Shown here in pieces: positions 26,684-34,870 of a stretch of 64,000 nt of DNA. Below the pieces are notes generated by a model. It did not search any database, was not told where the DNA came from, and saw only the letters and a list, made by a program, of their open reading frames with translations. Numbering within the stretch: the stretch's first letter is position 1; each line of letters opens with the position of its first letter. This stretch comes from Eubacteriales bacterium (GTDB lineage Bacteria > Bacillota > Clostridia > Peptostreptococcales > Anaerovoracaceae), in assembly GCA_028706405.1 (NCBI GenBank), contig JAQWBM010000002.1, forward strand, positions 48,958 through 112,957. The letters run 5' to 3'. The position numbers and the translations under genes were made by a program.

Positions 26684-26712
26684 TACATAATGGTTTCTGA
26701 AACTATTATGTA
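26684..26712 (+). promoter_or_regulatory. 29-bp near-perfect palindrome, probable operator
   Basis: The two arms TACATAAT / ATTATGTA and GTTTC / GAAAC are complementary around a central T at 26698, with a single mismatched pair. It stands 36 bases before the ATG of the aldo/keto reductase on the minus strand. Size and symmetry suit a dimeric repressor such as MarR, TetR or CRP/FNR family members. No regulator gene is adjacent, so the binding protein is unknown. Confidence 0.6.
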
Positions 26713-26910
26713 GAATAACAATAATATAACATTATACCATATTTATCAAGATATACTGTATAATTAAGTTGATTTTATACTACACATTACAGAATAATAG
26801 GTTATTGTTCAAAGCCTTTTATGCAGGGTGTGGCTGAAATCAGGCGTTGGAAGGTTTTTGTGCCACAAAAGACCTTGAAGAGCAACAATAATAGAAAGGG
26901 AAGGGTATAA

Positions 26911-27945
26911 ATGATAAATAAGAAAATAGATGAATTTCTGCAACGAGCTTTGGTGAATTATGATTTACCGGGACTTGCAATTGGAATCCGGGAAAAAGGA
27001 TTTGTTTACCGTAATGCGGCAGGATATAAAGATATCGTAAACAGAGAGCCTCTGCTGCCGGAGCACATATTTCACATGGCCTCTGTCACGAAGCTCTTCG
27101 TCGGCACCGCTGTACTGCAGCTGTGGGAGAGGAGATTACTACAGCTGGATGGGTTTTTAACGGATTATCTTCCTTGGTTTCAAATGAAGGATGAACGGTA
27201 TCGGGAAATAACCATACGTATGCTTCTCAATCATACGTCCGGAATGCCGGATGTAAAGGATTATAAATGGGATAATCCCGAGACGGATGAAGGGGCATTG
27301 GAACGGTATGTAAGATCTTCCGAGGTAAAGGATGCCTGGTTACTTTGGCCGCCTTCGGAAGGACGGTTTGCTTACAGCAATATTGGCTATGAAATATTAG
27401 GAGTGGTCATTGCAGCAATATCAGAGATGACTTTTGAGGATTATGTACGAAAAAATATTCTTGAGCCATGTGAAATGAACAATTCCACCCTTTTGACATT
27501 TAAACGCGGAATATATGACGAAAGCAGAAGGGATAAGTCTTTATGTATTCCTCATGAAAAAGATAATGAAAATAAATTTGTAAGAGTGGCTCATTTCCCT
27601 TATAATCGCGCTCACAGTCCAAGCTCCTCTCTTACATCAAATTTGCTTGATATTGAGAAATGGGCACGTGCATGTTTCGATCACCGGCTGTTGAAAAAGG
27701 AGACGCAGGAAATGACCTGGGAGAAGCAGGCGTTTATTCCAAACAACGGTGAATATATTTGCTTAAGCTGGTTCCGAAGGGAACAGAACGGTTTTGTACT
27801 TTACGGTCATGAGGGAACGGACGACGGCTTCCGTGCCAGCTTTTGGATATGTCCTGAGCGTGAGCTTTCCATCACAGTTTGCTCCAATATATCAGGTGCG
27901 CCTGTAAAAAAGATAAGTAAGCAGGTTTTTGATCTTCTAACCTGA
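26911..27945 (+). CDS. Beta-lactamase-fold serine hydrolase
   Basis: A cytoplasmic-looking member of the class C beta-lactamase/esterase/D-aminopeptidase family (344 residues, no signal peptide). The active-site motifs are S58-V-T-K61, Y155-S-N157 and a C-terminal HEGTDDGF in the position of KTG/HxG. Family members act as esterases, peptidases or penicillin-recognising enzymes, so the substrate cannot be stated. An AAAGGGAAGGG stretch precedes the ATG. It stands alone between a divergent and a convergent gene. Confidence 0.85.
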   Translation: MINKKIDEFLQRALVNYDLPGLAIGIREKGFVYRNAAGYKDIVNREPLLPEHIFHMASVTKLFVGTAVLQLWERRLLQLDGFLTDYLPWFQMKDERYREITIRMLLNHTSGMPDVKDYKWDNPETDEGALERYVRSSEVKDAWLLWPPSEGRFAYSNIGYEILGVVIAAISEMTFEDYVRKNILEPCEMNNSTLLTFKRGIYDESRRDKSLCIPHEKDNENKFVRVAHFPYNRAHSPSSSLTSNLLDIEKWARACFDHRLLKKETQEMTWEKQAFIPNNGEYICLSWFRREQNGFVLYGHEGTDDGFRASFWICPERELSITVCSNISGAPVKKISKQVFDLLT

Positions 27946-27981
27946 AAAAAAGTATGAAACAGAGCTTAATAAAATAAGACG

Positions 27982-28008
27982 AAAAACTGCCGGTTGGTTA
28001 ACCGGCAG
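27982..28008 (-). terminator. Intrinsic terminator of perR-rbr
   Basis: CTGCCGGTT (27987-27995) pairs with AACCGGCAG (28000-28008) around a 4-base loop. Read on the minus strand the 9-bp stem is followed by TTTTT. It sits 16 bases past the rubrerythrin stop. Confidence 0.8.
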
Positions 28009-28023
28009 CGGCATCATACAATA

Positions 28024-28518
28024 CTAATATTTTATAAACTTTGAGCCTGGTACGCCGCAAATAGAACATTTATCCGGTACGGATTTTTCGATATTACCGC
28101 ATACAGGGCAAAGATAATAAAATACCTCTTCGGTTTGATCTAAATTTTCCAGTGCGTCTTTGTAGAGACCGGCATGTACCTCTTCGGCTTTCATGGCAAA
28201 TGTAAAAGCAATGGCAGCCATTTTATTGCCTTCTTCCTCGGCTTCTTTAATAAAGCCCGGATACATACTTTTATATTCGTAAGTTTCGCCCGCTATGCCA
28301 TCCTTTAAATTTTCGGCAGTTCCGTTGATCTTACCCGCAATTTCAAATTCTTTAAGTGCATGCAGAGTCTCAGCGTCAGAAGCCGCTCTGAATAATTTTG
28401 CAGCATTGAGTTTTCCTTCGGCCTCGGCTTTTCTTGCATAGGCAGTATACTTTCTGTTAGCTTGTGATTCTCCGGCAAATGCCTCCATTAAATTCTTCAT
28501 TGTTTTCTCGTTATCCAT
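28024..28518 (-). CDS. rbr: Rubrerythrin
   Basis: Rubrerythrin reduces hydrogen peroxide in anaerobes through a diiron four-helix bundle fed by a rubredoxin-like centre. The 164-residue form here has the helical domain with MEAFAGESQANRKY and the paired Glu/His helices (AKLFRAASDAETLHA, KAEEVHAGLYKDALEN) and a C-terminal rubredoxin site CPVCG...CSICG. It follows the perR gene by 25 bases on the same strand and ends in a terminator, so the two form an operon for peroxide defence. An AGGAGG-like site (TGGAGGTAT) precedes the ATG. Confidence 0.96.
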   Translation of the reverse strand: MDNEKTMKNLMEAFAGESQANRKYTAYARKAEAEGKLNAAKLFRAASDAETLHALKEFEIAGKINGTAENLKDGIAGETYEYKSMYPGFIKEAEEEGNKMAAIAFTFAMKAEEVHAGLYKDALENLDQTEEVFYYLCPVCGNIEKSVPDKCSICGVPGSKFIKY

Positions 28519-28543
28519 TTTAATACCTCCATAATTTATGATT

Positions 28544-28987
28544 TTATTGATTTTTCTTATTCATGCAATCAGGGCAAACTCCTTTAAAATAAACATTCTT
28601 GTCCAATATTTTAAAATTTTTCAAATCCTTTGTGACCAACAGGTCCATGTCAATATTGAAATCATAGATTTCCCCGCAGGACTCGCATTTAAAATGACCA
28701 TGGTTTTCAATCGTTGCATCATATCTTGTTTCATGATCCTCAATGTTGATAACCCTTATCATTCCCGCGTCGGCTAATGTATTTAGGGTGCTATAGATTG
28801 TCGTTTTAGATAAGGTTGGGATATCCTTATTAAGACTCGAATATATTTGCTCAACAGTTGGGTGACATTTATGATTCACAAGATATTCCAACACCTTCAG
28901 CCTTTGATAAGAAATGCGTATATTATTCCTTTTTAATTCTTTTGTTAATTTGTCATACAATGGTTTCATTCCCTTCAGATAAAACAC
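28544..28987 (-). CDS. perR: Fur-family peroxide-sensing repressor (PerR-like)
   Basis: The protein has the Fur winged helix (RISYQRLKVLEYLVNHKCHPTVEQIYSSL) and a C-terminal dimer domain with two CxxC pairs, CESCG and CPDC, that hold structural zinc. The metal-sensing region includes HGHFKCESCG. Linkage to rubrerythrin and a PerR-type operator on its own start site favour PerR over Fur or Zur. The start is uncertain: a GTG at 28987 has AAAGGA three bases before it, while an ATG at 28969 has GAAGGG very close; both give proteins of plausible length. Confidence 0.88.
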   Translation of the reverse strand: MFYLKGMKPLYDKLTKELKRNNIRISYQRLKVLEYLVNHKCHPTVEQIYSSLNKDIPTLSKTTIYSTLNTLADAGMIRVINIEDHETRYDATIENHGHFKCESCGEIYDFNIDMDLLVTKDLKNFKILDKNVYFKGVCPDCMNKKNQ

Positions 28988-29021
28988 GATTCCTTTATGT
29001 CAAATTGTTATTAAACCAATA

Positions 29022-29036
29022 TTGTAATAATTACAA
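29022..29036 (-). promoter_or_regulatory. PerR-box-like operator
   Basis: TTGTAATAATTACAA is a perfect 7-1-7 inverted repeat and differs from the PerR consensus TTATAATNATTATAA at one symmetric position in each arm. It covers the expected transcription start of the perR promoter described at 29041-29069, so it would give autoregulation and joint control of rubrerythrin. Confidence 0.8.
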
Positions 29037-29040
29037 CTTA

Positions 29041-29069
29041 ATTATATGTTAAACATAACGGTTTGTCAA
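29041..29069 (-). promoter_or_regulatory. Consensus sigma-A promoter of perR-rbr
   Basis: On the minus strand TTGACA (29069-29064) and TATAAT (29046-29041) are perfect consensus hexamers with a 17-base spacer. The start site falls within the PerR-like box just downstream. Confidence 0.88.
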
Positions 29070-29127
29070 CATAAATTTCATAATTCTATAGAAGCTGTAT
29101 TCACAAGCAAAGATATGGTTGTTTTTA

Positions 29128-30300
29128 TCAAGAGTTTATCATTTCTTTAATCTGCTCGTCATTGTAGCCAAGAGAAGGAAGAATTTGTTCTGTGTGATAA
29201 CCTTCTGGATAACCTGCGTGCCGATACTCCGGCTGACATTCTGAAAGGTTTAAAGGGCATCCCATCTGAGTTATTTTCACTCCGTTCGTACATGGGACTT
29301 CAACTGACGGCCACATGTCACGGGAGCGAAGGTGCTCGTCTTTGGAAACTTCCAATAGATTCATAACCGGCTCAACGCAGGCATCCAGATTGCTGAAAAT
29401 CTCAGTCCACTGAGCTCTTGTTTTCGACTTAAACTTTTCGCGGAAAGCCGTTTTCACCGTAGCAAGATCTGTTTCTAAAATTTTTCCGTCGCTCCACTCA
29501 GGATGTTCCAGTCCTTTACATAAAGCTGCAAAGAATTTGGGCTCAAGAGAACCAACGCTCATGTATTCGCCATCTGACGTTTCGTAAAAATCATAAATCT
29601 GACCGCCATTGAGCATCCCGCTCTCGCGGCTGGGAAGCGGCCCGCCCGCAAAATAACTTGCACCATCCATGGAGTTGAACGGAATCACGCTATCCTGCAT
29701 AGAAACATCTATGAACTGGCCTTTGCCTGTTTTTTCTCTATAAATAATTGCCGCAAGTATACTTGCAACAGCGTTCATTGAACCGCCTGCAACATCAGCG
29801 ATCTGAAAGTTGTATAGGCTTGGCCCTCCGTCCTTTCTTCCGGCAGCACATGAAATACCCGCCCTTGAAAGATAGTTAATGTCGTGTCCTGCCTTGAAAG
29901 CAAAAGGCCCTGTCTGACCATAACCCGTAATTGCACAGTAAATGATTTTAGTGTTTATCTCTTTAAGCTGTTCGTAGCCTATTCCGAGCTTTGACATAAC
30001 GCCGGGCCTAAACTGCTCAACAACAATGTCGTACTCCATGATAAGCCTTTTGACCGCCTCTGCCGCAGAGGGCTTTTTTATGTTAAGATAAATGGTTTTT
30101 TTGTTGCGGCCCAACCAGGCTTGAGCGCTTGTAACTTCTGCGTCTTTTATAATAGGAGGCCAATGAACCACTAAATCATATTTGTCTTTTCCGCTGACTT
30201 TCAGAACTTCGGCGCCCATGTCCGCGAGAGTCATTGTTGCATACGGTCCGGGGAGCAAAGTACTAAAATCAAGAATCTTATAACCATTTAATGCACCCAT
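29128..30300 (-). CDS. CaiB/BaiF-type (family III) CoA transferase
   Basis: The protein has the family III fold opening MGALNGYKILDFSTLLPGPYATMTLADMGAEVLKV, the LNIKKPSAAEAVKRLI segment, and the interlocked-dimer region with the catalytic Asp in FQIADVAGGS. Family members move CoA between carboxylic acids; some are racemases (AMACR-like). The donor and acceptor here cannot be read from sequence. Length (390) is normal. It lies downstream of the unknown gene at 30473 on the same strand, with a 172-base spacer. Confidence 0.88.
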   Translation of the reverse strand: MGALNGYKILDFSTLLPGPYATMTLADMGAEVLKVSGKDKYDLVVHWPPIIKDAEVTSAQAWLGRNKKTIYLNIKKPSAAEAVKRLIMEYDIVVEQFRPGVMSKLGIGYEQLKEINTKIIYCAITGYGQTGPFAFKAGHDINYLSRAGISCAAGRKDGGPSLYNFQIADVAGGSMNAVASILAAIIYREKTGKGQFIDVSMQDSVIPFNSMDGASYFAGGPLPSRESGMLNGGQIYDFYETSDGEYMSVGSLEPKFFAALCKGLEHPEWSDGKILETDLATVKTAFREKFKSKTRAQWTEIFSNLDACVEPVMNLLEVSKDEHLRSRDMWPSVEVPCTNGVKITQMGCPLNLSECQPEYRHAGYPEGYHTEQILPSLGYNDEQIKEMINS

Positions 30301-30472
30301 AATCATTTTCCTTTCAATCGACTACAATCCATACAATTATAACGGGCTTATGACCCAATTAAAACAGGCTAACAAGGCAGGAGGATATCTTTACCTCGTT
30401 ATAAATTGAGCCTGTCGAAATATCAACAGACCCTGAAAATGCTGGTATTAAATCAAAAATGCTATTCACGAA

Positions 30473-31654
30473 TCATGTGTTCAAAAAATCCAGAAAGTCA
30501 GTAAAGTCATCAAAATCACTTTGAATAAATTCATAAAGAATAGGTTCCTTAAATTCATATTTTGCTGTTGCGATGATGCAGGTGCCTACGTCATTCTTGG
30601 CTAGAGTTTTTTCAATATCATGGATATCTTTCAGGCTATATGCAGCAATGATCAGTTGACCGTAGTCTGTAGCATAATAAAGTCCGTGAATATCTTCATT
30701 CAGCCTGAAAACCTTTCGATTGACATGATTATTACTTTTATTGAATTCCATATAAAGCCTGCCGTTGTCATGCAGCATCTGCATACTGCTGCCGCAAATA
30801 TCAGCAAATTGCCTGTAGAAATCTTCAGGCTCAGTAAGAATTTCATATACGGTAATAAATTCAGGATGATTAAGCATCATTGCAGCTTCTGCCGCAGTAA
30901 CAAAAAATGATGAACGCTTCCTTATATTAGTAACTTTTCCTTCAGCTAAATAGATTTCAGTAAGCACCAGCTTGTATTTTCCGTCGAATTCAATCAGAGA
31001 CTCGCAGAGATATGAGAATTCACCCTTATCATAATAGTCTTCAATGGTGTTTTTGCATAATGTTGCCTCACTTTTCTCGTAGATATCATCCAAGGGTATA
31101 TTTTCGGCAGATAAATATGCGGAAGCCTCCAGATCTCTCCCGAAAACGCGCATGAGATAATAGTTGATAAGCTGATACTCTGACTGAATAGGAGTACATA
31201 ATTTTTCGACCAATGCATCAGATTCTTCGTCAGATAACGTAATGGGATTCTCAAGCAAAAATTTGTATTCATTATGAGCCTCCGGAAGCGGGATGGACAG
31301 TCTGTCATTCATATCGACATATTTCTGGATCAGAAATATAGCTTCCCTCTCGCTGATATTAACCTTGTTGCCGCCCAATCCTCCGATTAGATTCTGTTCC
31401 ATAATGATGAGCGCTTCAGAATCATCACCAAAAAGGCTTTTATAGGTTTCAAACCCGTATTCCTCTGCATCAAAATAAAAAAATTGATGAAAGTCCGTAA
31501 AAAATTCGTTATTATATAGCTCCCAGTGAATATACATGCCGACAACGCCCATAAGCCTGGTATCCGTTACGAACGCAGATATGAACTTTCTACGGTTGTT
31601 GCTGACCGCGGCAGCCGCGCCTCCCTTGATGACTTTAAAATTTCGTTCTGCCAA
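30473..31654 (-). CDS. Protein of unknown function (393 residues, acidic)
   Basis: I do not recognise this protein. It has no signal peptide and no obvious membrane segment. The first ~25 residues are basic and Ala-rich (FKVIKGGAAAAVSNNRRK), and the rest is acidic with many aromatic residues; the end is strikingly Asp/Phe-rich (SDFDDFTDFLDFLNT). No catalytic motif stands out. It has an AGGA-type ribosome site before the ATG (GGGAGGATAGTTT on the minus strand) and codon use like its neighbours, so it is very likely a real gene. It diverges from metK. Confidence 0.7.
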   Translation of the reverse strand: MAERNFKVIKGGAAAAVSNNRRKFISAFVTDTRLMGVVGMYIHWELYNNEFFTDFHQFFYFDAEEYGFETYKSLFGDDSEALIIMEQNLIGGLGGNKVNISEREAIFLIQKYVDMNDRLSIPLPEAHNEYKFLLENPITLSDEESDALVEKLCTPIQSEYQLINYYLMRVFGRDLEASAYLSAENIPLDDIYEKSEATLCKNTIEDYYDKGEFSYLCESLIEFDGKYKLVLTEIYLAEGKVTNIRKRSSFFVTAAEAAMMLNHPEFITVYEILTEPEDFYRQFADICGSSMQMLHDNGRLYMEFNKSNNHVNRKVFRLNEDIHGLYYATDYGQLIIAAYSLKDIHDIEKTLAKNDVGTCIIATAKYEFKEPILYEFIQSDFDDFTDFLDFLNT

Positions 31655-31699
31655 TTAAACTATCCTCCCAAAAAAACCCTGATAGAGTAAGTATACCCA

Positions 31700-31728
31700 T
31701 TGACATTTAAAAAATCAAGATATATAAT
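31700..31728 (+). promoter_or_regulatory. Perfect sigma-A promoter of metK
   Basis: TTGACA at 31700-31705 and TATAAT at 31723-31728 are separated by exactly 17 bases. The predicted start lies about 20 bases before the S-box. Confidence 0.9.
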
Positions 31729-31753
31729 AATTCCATTGCGAAACTGAATATTA

Positions 31754-31873
31754 CCTTATCAAGAGTGGCTGAGGGAATAGGCCCGGTGAAGCCCAGCAAC
31801 CTGCGTATCTGGTGATAATTAGATAAAAAGGTGCTAAATCCTACGGAATGGAACAATATTCTGAAAGATGAGG
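31754..31873 (+). ncRNA. SAM-I (S-box) riboswitch
   Basis: The aptamer is recognisable by the P1 arms CCTTATC (31754-31760) and GATGAGG (31867-31873), the conserved AAGAGTGGCTGAGGGAATAG and GGCCCGGTGAAGCCC-type segments, the GCAACCTGC strand and the AAGGTGCTAAATCC element near 31829-31841. It senses S-adenosylmethionine and lies in the leader of metK, the enzyme that makes SAM, so high SAM would shut the gene off. Confidence 0.95.
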
Positions 31874-31918
31874 ATAGGATGTATTAAGACAAGACCCTCT
31901 TCATTTGGCAGTGAAATC

Positions 31919-31943
31919 TACAAATCAGAGATTTGTGATTTTT
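31919..31943 (+). terminator. Probable expression-platform terminator in the metK leader
   Basis: ACAAATC (31920-31926) pairs with GATTTGT (31930-31936) around AGA and is followed by GATTTTTG. It lies 46 bases after the aptamer. The stem is short, so this is a candidate only. The rest of the leader to 32032 has another small repeat, CAATTTG/CAAATTG, and then the metK ribosome binding site GAGGAGGG. Confidence 0.5.
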
Positions 31944-32032
31944 GTGCATAAATTCGACTACAATTTGTATTGCAAATTGGGCGAGTTAATAGGAGAGGTA
32001 TTTTTTGTATCATAGATGAGGAGGGAATTTAA

Positions 32033-33211
32033 ATGAAAAGATTGTTTACATCAGAGTCAGTAACAGAGGGACATCCGGACAAGGTCTGCGACCAGATATC
32101 AGATGCAATTTTGGATGCGATCATTGAACAAGATCCTATGGGAAGAGTCGCTGCTGAAACAATGGTTACGACTGGTCTTGCAATGGTTGTAGGCGAAATC
32201 ACAACGAATTGCTACGTTGACATACCGCACCTGATCAGAAAGGTTATTTGTGATATAGGCTATACAAAGAGTGAATATGGCTATGATGGGAATACCTGTG
32301 CGGTTATGACAGCCATCGATGAACAATCCAGTGATATTGCTATGGGCGTCGATGAGGCTCTGGAGCATAAGGAAGGATCCGTAAAAGACCAGTATGATAC
32401 CATAGGAGCAGGGGATCAGGGTATGATGTTTGGCTTTGCATGTGATGAAACGCCTGAGCTGATGCCAATGCCTGTTTCTTTGGCGCATAAGCTTGCAAAG
32501 CAGCTCAGCGATGTGAGAAAATCAGGTAAATTAACATATCTCAGACCGGACGGAAAAACACAGGTAACGGTTGAATATGACGATAATAAGGTGGTCAGAA
32601 TCGATACTGTGGTGGTTTCCGCCCAGCATGACGATAACGTTACCCAGGAACAGATAAAAAAGGATATCATAAAATATGTAATAAACCCGATTATCCCGGA
32701 TCAGCTTTTAGATGCCAATACAAAGTATTATGTGAATCCAACGGGACGATTCGTAACAGGAGGACCGCATGGCGATTCGGGCTTGACCGGAAGAAAAATA
32801 ATTGTGGATACCTACGGCGGATATTCAAAGCATGGCGGAGGCGCCTTCTCGGGGAAAGATCCTACAAAGGTAGACCGTTCCGCGTCATATGCAGCCAGAT
32901 ATGCCGCGAAAAATATCGTTGCTGCAGGGCTGGCCGAGAGGTGTGAGATAGGGATTGCTTACGCGATTGGCATTGCGAAACCTGTATCCATTCTGGTTGA
33001 TACCTTCGGCACAGGTAAAGTTCCTGATGAAAGGATCATCGAATTAGTAAATAAACATTTTGACCTGCGGCCTGCAGCGATTATCAACAATCTTGATTTA
33101 AGAAAGCCGATTTATCGAAAGCTTGCGGCTTATGGCCATTTTGGAAGAACTGATGTTGATGTTCCATGGGAAAAAACAGACAAGGCGGAACTGTTGAGAA
33201 AAGACGTTTAA
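32033..33211 (+). CDS. metK: S-adenosylmethionine synthetase
   Basis: MetK forms SAM from methionine and ATP. The 392-residue protein shows [21 protein letters not shown] with the ATP-site His, the [12 protein letters not shown] hexapeptide signature, [21 protein letters not shown] and [16 protein letters not shown]. All are canonical. Expression is controlled by the S-box riboswitch in its leader. Aspartokinase follows after 71 bases. Confidence 0.98.
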   Translation: MKRLFTSESVTEGHPDKVCDQISDAILDAIIEQDPMGRVAAETMVTTGLAMVVGEITTNCYVDIPHLIRKVICDIGYTKSEYGYDGNTCAVMTAIDEQSSDIAMGVDEALEHKEGSVKDQYDTIGAGDQGMMFGFACDETPELMPMPVSLAHKLAKQLSDVRKSGKLTYLRPDGKTQVTVEYDDNKVVRIDTVVVSAQHDDNVTQEQIKKDIIKYVINPIIPDQLLDANTKYYVNPTGRFVTGGPHGDSGLTGRKIIVDTYGGYSKHGGGAFSGKDPTKVDRSASYAARYAAKNIVAAGLAERCEIGIAYAIGIAKPVSILVDTFGTGKVPDERIIELVNKHFDLRPAAIINNLDLRKPIYRKLAAYGHFGRTDVDVPWEKTDKAELLRKDV

Positions 33212-33282
33212 TTTAAATCATACAGTCTTTAGGGAGGGACTATAAATATGACCCTAATCTATAATACAAGGAATTAAGAAAA

Positions 33283-34599
33283 ATGGGAATTAAGGTAGCA
33301 AAATTTGGCGGGTCATCGGTTTCTGATGCGATTCAATTGGCAAAGGTAAAGGAAATCGTGGAATATGACCCCGACAGAAGATATATTGTCGTATCCGCAC
33401 CGGGAAAACGATTTAGCGAAGATAATAAAGTAACAGATCTTCTATATTTATGCAAAGCACATATTGATCATAATGTACCCTATGATCAGATTTTTCAGGT
33501 GATATATGACCGATTTGTAGCAATTGAGTACAATCTGCACATTGATGTAAATCTGCAGCAAGAATTTGAAGTAATCAATCAAAATTTAAAAGCCGGAGCT
33601 TCGGAGGACTACATTGCCAGCAGGGGAGAATATTTAAGCGCCATGATCACGGCGGCATATCTTGGGTATGATTTTGTCGATGCCGCAGGTCTTATTCAGT
33701 TTGATGAAAGGGGAAAATTCCTGAACGAAGAAACGGATAAAGCGTTGGGTCAGGAGCTTTTAAAGCATGAAAAAGCAGTTATTCCCGGATTCTATGGTAC
33801 TTATCCCGATGGGAGAACGAAAACCTTTTCCAGAGGCGGCTCGGATATAACAGGTTCCTTAGTGGCAAGTGCGGTGAAGGCGGATGTTTATGAAAATTGG
33901 ACGGATGTATCCGGATTCCTTATGGCCGATCCAAGGATCGTTAAGGATGCAAAGCCAATAAGCTCAATATCATATAAAGAGCTTCGAGAGTTGTCATATA
34001 TGGGGGCTTCAGTGCTTCATGAGGATGCAGTTTACCCGGTGAGGGCAGTTGGCATTCCAATAAACATCAGGAATACTAACGAACCAAAGGATCCGGGAAC
34101 AACGATTACCGCTGAAGCGACTCCGAAGGAAGATACCATCATAGCCGGAATAGCCGGCCATAAAGATTTTACCGTTATCGGTATTTATAAGAGCATGATG
34201 AACGACGACAGTGGATTTGTCAGACGTCTTTTGGGGATCCTGGACAGTTATGATGTACCGCTTGAGCATATGCCAAGTGGGATTGACACCATATCCATCG
34301 TCGTATCCGATAAATATTTAAATGGCAAGCTGGACGACATAGTGGAAGAAATTCAAAGAACGCTTCAGCCTGAAACTATCGATATATTTAAGAAAATGGC
34401 CTTGATTGCAACTGTCGGAAAGGGTATGGCGAAACGCCTCGGTGTATCAGCTAAGCTTTTTACTGCATTATTTGAGGCGGGAGTAAATATTCGAATGATC
34501 GATCAGGGATCAAGTGAGATGAATATTATTATTGGCGTTGAAAATAAGGATTTTGAGACTGCAATAGAAGCAATCTATAGAGTTTTTGTCGAAAATTAA
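33283..34599 (+). CDS. lysC: Aspartate kinase
   Basis: The enzyme phosphorylates aspartate, the first step to lysine, threonine and methionine. The N-terminal kinase domain begins VAKFGGSSVSDA, and RGGSDITGSLVASAVKADVYENWTDVSG is the substrate-binding core. The C-terminal part holds two ACT domains (~residues 300-438; TVIGIYKSMMNDDSGFVRRLLGIL and LIATVGKGMAKRLGV). At 438 residues it is the monofunctional type. Which amino acid feeds back cannot be read. It sits after metK, so methionine/SAM supply is a likely theme. A strong terminator follows. Confidence 0.93.
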   Translation: MGIKVAKFGGSSVSDAIQLAKVKEIVEYDPDRRYIVVSAPGKRFSEDNKVTDLLYLCKAHIDHNVPYDQIFQVIYDRFVAIEYNLHIDVNLQQEFEVINQNLKAGASEDYIASRGEYLSAMITAAYLGYDFVDAAGLIQFDERGKFLNEETDKALGQELLKHEKAVIPGFYGTYPDGRTKTFSRGGSDITGSLVASAVKADVYENWTDVSGFLMADPRIVKDAKPISSISYKELRELSYMGASVLHEDAVYPVRAVGIPINIRNTNEPKDPGTTITAEATPKEDTIIAGIAGHKDFTVIGIYKSMMNDDSGFVRRLLGILDSYDVPLEHMPSGIDTISIVVSDKYLNGKLDDIVEEIQRTLQPETIDIFKKMALIATVGKGMAKRLGVSAKLFTALFEAGVNIRMIDQGSSEMNIIIGVENKDFETAIEAIYRVFVEN

Positions 34600-34618
34600 A
34601 GAAGAACAGGAATTAAAG

Positions 34619-34664
34619 ACCTGCTGTGACGCCTTCTTGAAGGGTTTGACCAGCAGGTTTTTTT
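34619..34664 (+). terminator. Intrinsic terminator after aspartate kinase
   Basis: ACCTGCTG (34619-34626) pairs with CAGCAGGT (34651-34658), and the stem runs straight into seven Ts. The loop is 24 bases and contains further pairing (CTTCTTGAAG). Confidence 0.85.
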
Positions 34665-34759
34665 ATTATGCAGGAAAATATCGCCTGAAAGACAAAAAAT
34701 CGATATGAAGGAATAAGAAAGAACGTACCTTGATTTACTGGCTGTGAAATTACAGATTT

Positions 34760-34788
34760 TTGATTTTTTATATCATGTATGCTATAAT
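34760..34788 (+). promoter_or_regulatory. Promoter of secA
   Basis: TTGATT (34760-34765), a 17-base spacer and TATAAT (34783-34788), with TGC directly before the -10 forming an extended -10 element. The secA ATG is 82 bases downstream. Confidence 0.8.
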
Positions 34789-34870
34789 ATATTTCTGAAA
34801 TTATGCGGCAGCAATGCTGTCAACGTAACTGAAGCGAGGACAGAATTTTAAAAAGAAGGGACCATATAAA

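Noticed and set aside
33212..33282. Possible lysine riboswitch ahead of aspartokinase
   Set aside because: The 71-base spacer is too short and lacks the L-box core.
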